NCBI GenBank assembly: GCA_947501315.1
Contig: CANMXH010000117.1
Coordinates: 1-7,051, forward strand
Length of the DNA stretch: 7,051 bases
Direction of reading: 5' to 3'
Source: Caulobacteraceae bacterium
Lineage (GTDB): Bacteria; Pseudomonadota; Alphaproteobacteria; Caulobacterales; Caulobacteraceae
Shown here piece after piece: positions 1 through 7,051 of the stretch. A model generated the notes under the pieces. The model was given only the letters and a program-made list of their open reading frames with translations, did not search any database and was not told the origin of the DNA. A program made the position numbers and the translations under genes. The stretch's first letter is position 1. Every line of letters starts with the position of its first letter.

Positions 1-725
1 ATCGCATCGGTCGCAGCTCCCGGATTGACCAGCACCGACAGCCAGGCATCAGGCATGACGCCCATTGGCCCGAGCATCTGGGGCGAGAAGAACTGGGCGA
101 TGCCGAACACCAGCGGCACGAACAGCGCCGCCAGCAGCGAGCGGGTGACCATGGCCGCCAGCATGCCCATCATGGCGAACTGCAGGATACGCAGCCAGGA
201 CAGGGTGGCGAAGCCGAGGAACTGGCCGGCCATCTCTCCGGTCAGTGAGAAGGTCAGGCTCCGTTCGAACACCGCCGCCTTGACCAGATTTTCGATCACG
301 CTGGCCACCAGCATGAAACCCATGGCTGACAGGGCCAGTACGGCCACGACGGCCAGCTTGGCCAACAGCAGGTTGGCCCGGCTGTTGCGCGCGGTGATCA
401 GCCGCCAGGTCTCCCAGCGATAGTCGCCGGCATAGAGGGTCGCCGCCCCGATCAGGACGAACAGCAGCACCAGCGGATTGGCCAGATTGCCCGCCGCCGT
501 GACCAGGGCATCGGCCATGTCCAGCGTCCCGCCCCCCAGGGCCGCCTTGAGCTCTTCCGGCATCTTCTCGTCGCCCAGAATCCTGGTCTCGCTGCCCTTG
601 AGCACGAAACTGGTCAGGGCTCCGATCGCGACCGAGAGGATCGGGACGAAGGCGAGGCTCCAGAACAGGGCGGTCCTGTTTTTCGACAGGCGGAAGCCTT
701 CGGCGCGGATGGCATCAACCAGCAT
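1..725 (-). CDS. ABC-2 type transporter permease (3' end outside the window)
   Basis: Membrane subunit of an ABC exporter, presumably working with the ATPase encoded just upstream; the substrate cannot be read from the sequence. The visible 241 residues start MLVDAIRAEGFRLSKNR. Hydrophobic segments lie at about residues 19-42, 82-99, 123-144, 175-195 and 200-216. Between the second and third is a basic/aromatic cytoplasmic stretch (YRWETWRLITARNSR, about 102-116) followed by LLLAK, typical of ABC-2 permeases of the bacitracin/lantibiotic-export type. The frame stays open to the window edge, so one or more C-terminal helices are missing. The ATG at 725-723 overlaps the ATPase stop by 11 nt and follows a GGAG seven bases upstream, which suggests translational coupling. 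The family call rests on topology and the loop motif; confidence is high for an ABC-2 permease and low for any specific substrate. Confidence 0.85.
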   Translation of the reverse strand, partial: MLVDAIRAEGFRLSKNRTALFWSLAFVPILSVAIGALTSFVLKGSETRILGDEKMPEELKAALGGGTLDMADALVTAAGNLANPLVLLFVLIGAATLYAGDYRWETWRLITARNSRANLLLAKLAVVAVLALSAMGFMLVASVIENLVKAAVFERSLTFSLTGEMAGQFLGFATLSWLRILQFAMMGMLAAMVTRSLLAALFVPLVFGIAQFFSPQMLGPMGVMPDAWLSVLVNPGAATDA

Positions 726-1626
726 GGATCGTCTCCGGTGCCTGCACTGCACCCGTCTCGGTGAAGAAGATGGCCTCGAGGTCCGTCCCGACCCAGCGGG
801 CCTCTGTGACGTCCACGCCCTTTTCGATCAGTGCACGGAACAGGTCCGGGGCCTCATGACGCTTGATGTCGGCCATCACGACATCGCCATCGACCGAGCC
901 CTTGTCACCCAGCGCGATCATGGCGTCTCCGATCGGGCTCAGCGTGAGCCGCAGCCGTTCGCCCACCGCCGTCAGCTCGCTGACCGCGCCTTCACGCACC
1001 AGCCGGCCCTTGTTCAGTATGGCCACCCGGTCGCAGACACGCTGGACCTCCAGCAGCTGGTGGCTGGCCAGGATCACGGTCAGGCCGTCGTCATGGGCCA
1101 GGCTGCGGATCAGGGCGCGCATCTCCTGGATGCCGGGGGGATCCATGCCGCTGGTCGGTTCATCCAGAATGATCAGCTCGGGCTTGCTGATCAGGGCGGC
1201 GGCGACGCCGAGGCGCTGCATCATGCCGACCGAGAAGCCCCGCACCTTGCGGTCCGCCGCCTCGGACAGCCCGACCCGGTCCAGCCAGAGGGGAATGTCC
1301 GCCGTCCCGGCGATGCCGTGCTCCAGCGCCAGCCAGCGCAACACCTGCCGGGCGGTCATATAGGGGGGATAGCGCGGGGTCTCGATCATCGAGCCTGTCA
1401 GGCGCATGTGGGCGATGTCGCCGACCGGCCCGTTCATGATGTTCGCCGTCCCGTCCGTCGGCCGGATCAGGCCCAGCAGGATGCGGAACAGGGTCGACTT
1501 GCCGGCTCCATTGGGTCCCAGCACACCATAGACCCCGCCTCGCGGGATCGAGAGGTCCAGCCCGTCGAGGGCCCGGACGGTTCCGTAGGTCTTGGTCAGA
1601 CCCCTTGTTTCGATCACAGCTGTCAT
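715..1626 (-). CDS. ABC transporter ATP-binding protein, BcrA/CcmA-like exporter type
   Basis: Cytoplasmic ATPase of 303 residues that should power the permease encoded directly downstream. Walker A is GPNGAGKST at 37-45. The signature region is FSVGMMQR (131-138), a variant of LSGGQ common in this exporter branch. Walker B is LIILDEP (151-157), the D-loop is SGMDP (159-163), and the switch histidine is H189 in ASH. The usual Q-loop glutamine is replaced by glutamate in MIETP (80-84), as is frequent in BcrA-type proteins. About 90 residues follow the nucleotide-binding domain, a normal length for the family. No clear Shine-Dalgarno precedes ATG 1626, and no ATG, GTG or TTG lies between it and the in-frame stop at 1684-1686, so this start is favoured. 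The start codon sits inside a 19-nt inverted repeat, so operator control or leaderless translation is possible. The substrate is unknown. Confidence 0.93.
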   Translation of the reverse strand: MTAVIETRGLTKTYGTVRALDGLDLSIPRGGVYGVLGPNGAGKSTLFRILLGLIRPTDGTANIMNGPVGDIAHMRLTGSMIETPRYPPYMTARQVLRWLALEHGIAGTADIPLWLDRVGLSEAADRKVRGFSVGMMQRLGVAAALISKPELIILDEPTSGMDPPGIQEMRALIRSLAHDDGLTVILASHQLLEVQRVCDRVAILNKGRLVREGAVSELTAVGERLRLTLSPIGDAMIALGDKGSVDGDVVMADIKRHEAPDLFRALIEKGVDVTEARWVGTDLEAIFFTETGAVQAPETIHAG

Positions 1627-1636
1627 GATGACAGCT
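1618..1636. promoter_or_regulatory. Perfect 9-bp inverted repeat over the ABC ATPase start codon (candidate operator)
   Basis: AGCTGTCAT-G-ATGACAGCT has two perfect 9-nt arms around one central base, and the ATPase start codon (1626-1624) is the last triplet of the left arm as written. Such symmetry is what a dimeric repressor (for example GntR, TetR or MarR type) binds, and ABC-2 exporter operons are often under such control. No regulator gene lies in the window. The same symmetry could also fold as an RNA hairpin hiding the start codon. Chance cannot be excluded: one arm is also coding sequence for the first three codons. Confidence 0.4.
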
Positions 1637-1692
1637 TGGAGGGGCAGAAATGCTGAGGCAAGCCGTTGCAGGCATGTCGCGGATTAAGGATA

Positions 1693-1712
1693 GGCAATGA
1701 AGGCTCACTGCC
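1693..1712. repeat. Short stem-loop in the divergent ABC / phosphodiesterase intergenic region
   Basis: GGCAATGA and TCACTGCC face each other across a 4-base AGGC loop. Seven of eight positions pair; the eighth is a U-G wobble in the minus-strand RNA and an A/C mismatch in the plus-strand RNA. It lies 12 nt before the phosphodiesterase ATG and in the presumed 5' leader or promoter region of the ABC operon. No T-tract follows, so it does not look like an intrinsic terminator. The rest of the 98-nt gap (1627-1724) shows no promoter I would defend on either strand. Confidence 0.3.
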
Positions 1713-1724
1713 GGAAACCTGCTC

Positions 1725-2945
1725 ATGCCTGTCCGTCCGCTCATTGCAATGCTTGCCTCCCTGGCGATGTCGCTCGTGGCTTGCGAGGTTCAGGCGCAAC
1801 AGCGGCCCGTCATCCTGATCGGCATCGACGGCTTCCGCGCGGACTATCTCGATCGGGGCGTGACGCCGACCCTGTCACGGCTGGCTTCGGAGGGCGCGGT
1901 GGCTGAAGGCGGCATGAGGCCGTCTTTCCCGTCAGTCACCTTCCCGAACTTCTATACACTGGTGACGGGCCTGCATCCCGACCACCACGGTCTGGTCTAC
2001 AACACCATGCGTGATCCGGCCTTGCCCGACAGGCTTTTCACCCTGCGCAACCGCGGCGAGGTCATGGACCGGGTCTGGTATGACGACGGTGAGCCGATCT
2101 GGGTCACCGCCGAGAAGGCGGGCCTGCGCACCGCGACCATGTTCTGGCCGGGGTCGGAGGCCCCGATTGGTGGTGTGCGGCCGCGCTACTGGCTTCCGTA
2201 CGAACAGACCGTGCCGTCGCTGGCGCGGGTCAATATGCTGCTCGGCTGGTTCACCCTTCCGGTCGAGGAGCAACCCCGGCTGGCGACCCTGTATTTCGAT
2301 ATTGTCGACACCGCCGGCCATCGCTTCGGTCCGGGGACACCCGAGACGGATGCGGCGCTGACCGAGGTCGATGCGGCCGTCGCGGCCCTGTTGACGGGGC
2401 TTGAGACGCGCGGAATCGAGGCGGAGCTGGTCATCGTCGCAGACCACGGTATGGCGACCATAACGGGCGAACGCCTCGTCTTTCTGGATGACCATATCGA
2501 TGTGTCCGACGTTCGTCTTGTCGGCGAGGGTTCGGTCGCCACGCTCGATCCGCTGCCGGGACGTGAGGCTGACATCGAGGCCCGGCTTCTGGGCGCGCGG
2601 GAACATATGGAATGCTGGCGCAAGGGTGAGGTGCCCGCGCGACTGGCCTATGGCCGCCACCCGCGCGTGCCCGCCATCGTCTGCCTTGCCGAGACGGGCT
2701 GGCTGATCGGTACCCGCGCCCGCACCGATCCCGCCCGTATCCGGGGTGGTGCCCATGGCTACGACAACGCAGCGCCTGAGATGCGCGCCCTGTTCATTGC
2801 TCATGGGCCCTCATTCGCCCGCGGGGCAGTCGTTCCGGAAATGGACAGTGTCGATGTCCAGCCCCTGCTGGGCCGGCTGCTGGGTCTGAACGTCCCCCGC
2901 GGTGATGGGCGGGCCGGAGACACCGAGGCCATTCTGCGCGACTAG
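1725..2945 (+). CDS. Exported type I phosphodiesterase/nucleotide pyrophosphatase (NPP family)
   Basis: A 406-residue hydrolase of the alkaline phosphatase superfamily, expected to cleave phosphodiester or pyrophosphate bonds of nucleotides or similar substrates outside the cytoplasm. The two-zinc site is complete by motif: D35 in GIDGFRADY, nucleophile T72 in SVTFPNFY, D195 and H199 in DIVDTAGH, D240-H241 in VADHGMA, and H344 in GGAHGYD. N93 in YNTMRDP matches the phosphate-binding Asn of bacterial NPPs. C297 and C320 may form a disulfide. The N-terminus is a signal peptide that could be read two ways: lipobox LVAC (17-20) or signal peptidase I cleavage after VQA (22-24). ATG 1725 is the only sensible start because an in-frame stop lies at 1698; its ribosome site is weak. 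The TAG stop overlaps the stop of the opposing VOC gene. The natural substrate is undetermined. Confidence 0.92.
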   Translation: MPVRPLIAMLASLAMSLVACEVQAQQRPVILIGIDGFRADYLDRGVTPTLSRLASEGAVAEGGMRPSFPSVTFPNFYTLVTGLHPDHHGLVYNTMRDPALPDRLFTLRNRGEVMDRVWYDDGEPIWVTAEKAGLRTATMFWPGSEAPIGGVRPRYWLPYEQTVPSLARVNMLLGWFTLPVEEQPRLATLYFDIVDTAGHRFGPGTPETDAALTEVDAAVAALLTGLETRGIEAELVIVADHGMATITGERLVFLDDHIDVSDVRLVGEGSVATLDPLPGREADIEARLLGAREHMECWRKGEVPARLAYGRHPRVPAIVCLAETGWLIGTRARTDPARIRGGAHGYDNAAPEMRALFIAHGPSFARGAVVPEMDSVDVQPLLGRLLGLNVPRGDGRAGDTEAILRD

Positions 2946-3325
2946 CCGGTCCCGTCGCTGAGCTCCATGCCGAAGACGATCAGTTCGCCATCGGGTGCCA
3001 GCACCAGCAGTTCGCGTTGGCCATAGGGTTTGTCGGCCGGACCGTGCACATCGCCGGGTGGCAGGGTGTCCAGTTTCGGCTTCAGCTCGGCGTAAAGGGC
3101 GTCGACGTCCCGCACGTCTATGTAATAGGCGAAACGCCTGCTGCCCGCCGCAGTCTGGTCCTGTTCGGCTTCCAGCAGCCGGAAGCCGACCGTCTCGCGG
3201 TGGATGTAGGCATAGCCCTCCTCACGGAACGGCACGGTGAAGCCGAGTATGTCGGTGAAGAAGTCCAGCGCCTTCTGCAGGTCGGGGACATGCAGGAAGG
3301 GCGTCACCTGTTCGAATTGGGTCAT
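2942..3325 (-). CDS. VOC superfamily protein, glyoxalase/bleomycin-resistance type
   Basis: A 127-residue protein with the paired beta-alpha-beta-beta-beta modules of the vicinal oxygen chelate fold. Module one begins VTPFLHVPDLQKALDFF with the typical DILGF turn; module two runs from FAYYIDVRDVDALYAEL to LVLAPDGELIVFGMEL. H12 on the first strand and E114 on the last strand sit where VOC enzymes carry metal ligands, but bleomycin-resistance-type members bind drugs without metal, so enzyme and binding protein both remain possible. ATG 3325 is preceded by GGAGG with a 5-nt spacer, which fixes the start. The reading frame stays open far upstream opposite the MFS gene, but that extension lacks family similarity and is taken as a compositional artefact. 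The gene is divergent from the efflux pump and convergent with the phosphodiesterase. The substrate is unknown. Confidence 0.88.
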   Translation of the reverse strand: MTQFEQVTPFLHVPDLQKALDFFTDILGFTVPFREEGYAYIHRETVGFRLLEAEQDQTAAGSRRFAYYIDVRDVDALYAELKPKLDTLPPGDVHGPADKPYGQRELLVLAPDGELIVFGMELSDGTG

Positions 3326-3355
3326 GGCGGCCTCCGTCCTCAACCTGCCATGGGG

Positions 3356-3384
3356 CTGACGACAACGCACCTGTCCGCTAGAAG
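3356..3384 (+). promoter_or_regulatory. Candidate sigma-70-type promoter for the MFS pump
   Basis: CTGACG (3356-3361) and TAGAAG (3379-3384) are separated by 17 bases and each match the housekeeping consensus at four of six positions. Transcription would begin around 3391, leaving a leader of about 15 nt before ATG 3407. That would exclude the alternative upstream ATG at 3350. The site lies in the 81-nt gap shared with the divergent VOC gene. Weak hexamer matches are easy to find by chance, so this is only a candidate. Confidence 0.3.
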
Positions 3385-3406
3385 GCCCTCCCGCCCGGAT
3401 CGCCCC

Positions 3407-4741
3407 ATGTCTGTCCTGTCCCGTCTCCGAACCCATCGCGCTGCCCTTGCCTTCATCTTCGTGACGGCGGTGCTCGATATTGTGGCCATGGGCATCATCA
3501 TTCCGGTGCTGCCGGTCCTGATCGAGGATTTCGTCGGCTCCAACGCCCGCGCGGGCATCATCAACGGCGTGTTCGTGGCCCTCTGGGCGGGGATGCAGTT
3601 CCTCTGTTCCCCCATCATCGGCTCGCTCTCGGACCAGTACGGCCGCCGGCCGGTAATCCTGATCAGCTGCGCGGGCCTGTCGCTCGACTATATGCTGATG
3701 GCCCTGGCCCCCGACCTGTGGTGGCTGGCGCTGGGGCGGATCATCGCCGGCATCACCTCGTCCAGCTTCACCACCGTCTATGCCTATATGGCTGACATCA
3801 CCGCCCCGGAGAAACGCGCCCGCGCCTTTGGCCTGATCGGCGCAGCCTTTTCCGCCGGTTTCGTGCTGGGGCCCTTGCTGGGTGGGGTCCTCGGCGAGTT
3901 CGGCCCGCGCGTGCCCTTCTGGTTCGCGGCAGCCCTGTCGGCGGTGGCCTTCTTCTACGGCCTGCTGGTCCTGCCCGAGAGCCTGCCGGTCGAAAAGCGG
4001 ATGAAGTTCAGCTGGAAGCGGGCCAACCCGGTCGGGGCCCTGATCCTGCTCAGGCGGAACATGGAACTCGGCGGCCTCGCGGTCGTGAATTTCCTGCTCT
4101 ATTTCGCCCACCATCTCTTTTCGGCGGTCTTCGTCCTGTATGCCGCCTACCGCTACAGCTGGGGGCCGAAGGAAGTGGGTCTGCTGCTGGCCCTGGTCGG
4201 GGTGCTGGACATGCTGGTGCAGGGCGTTCTGGTCGGACCGGTCGTCAAGCGGCTGGGGGACCGGATGACCATGGTGCTGGGGCTGGTCGGCGGCACCGTC
4301 GGAATCGCGGCCATGGGCTGGGCGCCCGACGGGCTGATCTTCATCCTCGCCATGCTGCCCAACGCCCTGTGGGGCCTGGCCATGCCGACCCTGCAATCGC
4401 TGATGACCCGTCATGTCGGCGAGGACGAGCAGGGCCAGTTGCAGGGTGCGAACATGAGCGTGGCCTCCATCGCCGGCGTCATGTCGCCGCTGTTCTTCGG
4501 CTGGATCTATTCCTTCTCCGTCGGCGACGGGGCGGTCGGGACGCGGGCCTGGATCGCGGACACCCTCGCGCCGGCATCGGGCTGGATTCAGCTTGCCGCC
4601 GTTCGGATCCTGACCGATCCGGGGCTGGCCTTCTATCTGGCGGCGGTGTCCCTGCTGCTCGCTGCCCTGATCGGCTGGCGGGTGGGGCGGCAAGCGGAAC
4701 TTCAGGAAACGGCCGCGGTGCAGGACGCGCCCCTGCCTTGA
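3407..4741 (+). CDS. MFS drug:H+ antiporter, TetA/TCR-like
   Basis: A 444-residue inner-membrane transporter with twelve predicted helices, expected to export a small molecule in exchange for protons. Motif A between TM2 and TM3 is GSLSDQYGRRPV (72-83). Other TetA landmarks are D24 in TM1 (AVLDIVAMG), Q64 in TM2, D94 in LDYMLMA, and R111 in LGRIIAGIT followed by YMADIT. The C-terminal half also aligns with TetA by eye (ALVGVLDMLVQG, LQSLMTR, QLQGANMS, MSPLFFGWIY). By recalled alignment, the acidic TM9 residue needed by TetA(B) (D285) is Gly297 here and H257 is D268, and the last periplasmic loop (about 370-404) is longer than in TetA. Tetracycline resistance should therefore not be assumed. 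The start MSVLSRL fits the TetA N-terminus; an in-frame ATG at 3350 would add 19 unlikely residues. Neither start has a strong ribosome site. Confidence 0.92.
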   Translation: MSVLSRLRTHRAALAFIFVTAVLDIVAMGIIIPVLPVLIEDFVGSNARAGIINGVFVALWAGMQFLCSPIIGSLSDQYGRRPVILISCAGLSLDYMLMALAPDLWWLALGRIIAGITSSSFTTVYAYMADITAPEKRARAFGLIGAAFSAGFVLGPLLGGVLGEFGPRVPFWFAAALSAVAFFYGLLVLPESLPVEKRMKFSWKRANPVGALILLRRNMELGGLAVVNFLLYFAHHLFSAVFVLYAAYRYSWGPKEVGLLLALVGVLDMLVQGVLVGPVVKRLGDRMTMVLGLVGGTVGIAAMGWAPDGLIFILAMLPNALWGLAMPTLQSLMTRHVGEDEQGQLQGANMSVASIAGVMSPLFFGWIYSFSVGDGAVGTRAWIADTLAPASGWIQLAAVRILTDPGLAFYLAAVSLLLAALIGWRVGRQAELQETAAVQDAPLP

Positions 4742-4773
4742 TACGGTCCAGAATCCGTAGCGGAATAAAAGGG
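4738..4773 (+). promoter_or_regulatory. Short MFS-htrA gap with possible promoter and the htrA ribosome binding site
   Basis: TTGATA (4738-4743), overlapping the MFS stop codon, is followed after 17 bases by CGGAAT (4761-4766), a good -35 with a poor -10. AAAAGGG at 4767-4773 lies 5 nt before ATG 4779 and supports that start over the in-frame ATGs at 4797 and 4803. GGTCCAGA occurs twice (4745-4752 and 4772-4779). No heat-shock or envelope-stress sigma site fits well. The 37-nt gap also allows cotranscription with the MFS gene. Confidence 0.3.
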
Positions 4774-4778
4774 TCCAG

Positions 4779-6172
<1,394 letters not shown>

Positions 6173-6176
<4 letters not shown>

Positions 6177-6586
6177 GCCCGGATCGGAGCGGCAATCGAC
6201 CAGATGTGGCCGAAGGGATCCATGACCCGGCCATAGCGGTCGCCCCGGAACTGGTCGGCCAGCGGCATCAGCGGCACGGCACCGGCGGTCAGCGCCCGGT
6301 TCCACCATTCGTCAGCGTCATCGACCTGCAGGTGCAGGGCAAGGCCCCTGGGCACGATGTCCGCCTCATCGCCGTATTCGGGAAACTCATCCGACAGCAT
6401 GACCAGGCCACCGTTGATCAGCAGACGGCTGTGCAGCAGCCGCTCGCCGTCTTCGGCCAGATTGCGCAACAGCTCCTCGGCCCCGAAGGCCGCCTGATAG
6501 AATTCGACCGCCGCCTGGCCGCCGCGCGAGGGTATGGTCAGACAGGGGATGACACCGCCGGGCGGTACGAGGTCGGGTTCGGCCAT
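6173..6586 (-). CDS. VOC family protein, PhnB-like glyoxalase
   Basis: A 137-residue cytoplasmic protein of the PhnB-like branch of the vicinal oxygen chelate fold. Diagnostic stretches are VIPCLTIPSRGGQAAVEFY, then AAFGAEEL, LLHSRLLINGGLVMLSDE, LALHLQVDDADEWWNRAL, and the highly typical FRGDRYGRVMDPFGHIWSIA near the C-terminus. The first-module H52 (LHSRL) and second-module H85 (LHLQV) are in conserved family positions. Members are often annotated only as VOC or glyoxalase-like; a few bind or modify small electrophiles or antibiotics, but no substrate follows from this sequence. The start is ATG 6586, set by AAAGGAG six bases upstream; an in-frame GTG at 6610 precedes that site and is rejected. 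The gene sits inverted between htrA and rarA and its TAA shares bases with the htrA TAG. Confidence 0.9.
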
Positions 6587-6592
6587 GTCGCT

Positions 6593-6599
6593 CTCCTTT
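6593..6599 (-). promoter_or_regulatory. Shine-Dalgarno deciding the VOC (PhnB-like) start
   Basis: AAAGGAG read on the minus strand, with a 6-nt spacer (AGCGAC) to ATG 6586. It lies inside the longer reading that would start at GTG 6610, which argues strongly for the internal ATG as the real start. Confidence 0.75.
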
Positions 6600-6605
6600 G
6601 CCGGG

Positions 6606-6651
6606 CCCACACTAACGCGTGAAAAGCGCGCCCGGAACGCCTAACTGTGGG
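6606..6651. repeat. Widely spaced CCCACA / TGTGGG inverted repeat between VOC and rarA
   Basis: CCCACA (6606-6611) and TGTGGG (6646-6651) are reverse complements separated by 34 bases within the 70-nt divergent intergenic region (6587-6656). The region must hold promoters for both genes, but I see no good hexamer pair. Six-base arms at this distance are weak evidence for an operator pair. Confidence 0.15.
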
Positions 6652-6656
6652 GGTGC

Positions 6657-7051
6657 ATGACCGACCTGTTCGAAGCCTCCGGCATCCATCCTCCCGACGC
6701 GCCCCTGGCCGACCGGCTGCGACCGCGCACGCTGGAAGAGGTGGTGGGTCAGGACCATCTGCTGGGCGAGGGCGGGCCGATCCGGCGTATGGTCGAGGCC
6801 GGGCGGCTGGGGTCGATGATCCTTTGGGGGCCGCCGGGCACCGGCAAGACCACGATCGCCCGCCTGCTGGCCCAGGCCGCCGGCTATCAGTTCCAGCAGA
6901 TCAGCGCGGTCTTCTCGGGCGTCGCCGACCTGAAGAAGGCCTTCGAGGCCGCCCGGATGCGCCGCGCCGCCGGCCAGTCGACCCTGCTGTTCGTCGACGA
7001 GATCCACCGCTTCAACCGCGCCCAGCAGGACGGCTTCCTGCCGTTCGTGGA
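6657..7051 (+). CDS. rarA: Replication-associated recombination protein A (AAA+ ATPase), 5' part
   Basis: RarA (also called MgsA; eukaryotic WRNIP1 homologue) is a tetrameric AAA+ ATPase related to clamp-loader subunits that acts at stalled replication forks with SSB and recombination proteins. The visible 131 residues begin MTDLFEASG. They include the family-typical PLADRLRPRTLEEVVGQDHL (16-35), Walker A GPPGTGKT (58-65), the RarA-characteristic FSGVADLKKAFEAAR (86-100), and Walker B LLFVDEIHRFNRAQQDGFLP (110-129). The Walker boxes, HRFNRAQQD and the DLKKAFEAA segment together separate it from RuvB and DnaX. ATG 6657 is preceded by a G-rich stretch (GGGGG) three bases upstream and by an in-frame TAA at 6642. 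The gene continues beyond the right edge, so the lid, sensor 2 and tetramerisation domains are not seen. Confidence 0.95.
   Translation, partial: MTDLFEASGIHPPDAPLADRLRPRTLEEVVGQDHLLGEGGPIRRMVEAGRLGSMILWGPPGTGKTTIARLLAQAAGYQFQQISAVFSGVADLKKAFEAARMRRAAGQSTLLFVDEIHRFNRAQQDGFLPFV

Noticed and set aside
478..1656. A 392-codon open frame on the plus strand across the ABC genes
   Set aside because: It runs antisense to a clear ATPase with all ABC motifs; its product is rich in His, Gln, Asp and Arg without domains, typical of antisense frames in GC-rich DNA.
1932..2804. A 290-codon minus-strand frame inside the phosphodiesterase gene
   Set aside because: It is fully antisense to an NPP enzyme with an intact catalytic motif set, and has no recognisable domain.
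2938..2958. GCGAC / GTCGC stem at the phosphodiesterase-VOC junction
   Set aside because: Five pairs across an 11-base loop are expected by chance in GC-rich sequence.
3017..3406. A 130-residue upstream extension of the MFS protein
   Set aside because: It lies antisense to the VOC gene, has no MFS similarity, and the TetA-like N-terminus begins at 3407.
3326..4693. A 456-codon N-terminal extension of the first VOC gene, open on the minus strand opposite the MFS gene
   Set aside because: The extension is low-complexity, charged sequence mirroring a real transporter gene, while GGAGG and the VOC fold both start at ATG 3325.
4696..4702. GGAACTT resembling an envelope-stress sigma-E -35 element upstream of htrA
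   Set aside because: It lies inside the MFS coding end and no matching -10 (TCTGA- or CGTT-like) occurs at the right distance.
4754..4764. TCCG-TAG-CGGA mini-hairpin followed by an A-rich stretch after the MFS stop
   Set aside because: Four pairs with a three-base loop and no T-tract are too little for a terminator call.
6612..7007. A 131-codon minus-strand frame opposite rarA
   Set aside because: It is antisense to conserved RarA Walker motifs; no ribosome site or domain supports it.

Overview
The window looks like ordinary chromosome from a GC-rich alphaproteobacterium. Codon choice is strongly GC-ending, genes are tightly packed on both strands, and the proteins resemble those of Caulobacterales such as Brevundimonas. 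This placement is judgement from protein style and from the htrA-rarA neighbourhood; no rRNA or other phylogenetic marker is present. I see no insertion sequence, phage gene, CRISPR array, tRNA or rRNA, and no base-composition break that would mark an island.

Layout, left to right. (1) Minus strand, 1-1626: a two-gene ABC exporter operon. The ATPase gene comes first in transcription (starts 1626) and overlaps by 11 nt an ABC-2 type permease (starts 725) that runs off the left edge. A 19-nt inverted repeat covers the ATPase start codon and may be an operator. (2) Plus strand, 1725-2945: an exported, possibly lipid-anchored phosphodiesterase/nucleotide pyrophosphatase of the alkaline phosphatase superfamily, with its complete metal-site set. 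(3) Minus strand, 2942-3325: a VOC (glyoxalase/bleomycin-resistance) protein, tail-to-tail with the phosphodiesterase and sharing stop-codon bases. (4) Plus strand, 3407-4741: a 12-helix MFS exporter of the TetA/TCR type, divergent from the VOC gene. (5) Plus strand, 4779-6176: a DegP/DegQ-like serine protease with two PDZ domains and a lipoprotein signal. (6) Minus strand, 6173-6586: a second VOC protein, of the PhnB-like type, again tail-to-tail with shared stop bases. (7) Plus strand, 6657 to the right edge: the N-terminal part of the RarA (MgsA) AAA+ ATPase.

How the genes relate. The ABC pair is one exporter. The first VOC gene and the TetA-like pump share an 81-nt intergenic region, so co-regulation is possible, and a detoxification or drug-tolerance role is plausible but unproven. 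HtrA handles envelope protein quality control, and RarA acts at stalled replication forks. They are neighbours here, separated by the inverted second VOC gene.

I did not find convincing evidence of a previously undescribed system. The points most worth checking are the palindrome over the ABC start codon, the repeated VOC arrangement with overlapping stop codons, the altered TM9 position in the TetA-like pump, and the lipoprotein form of HtrA.
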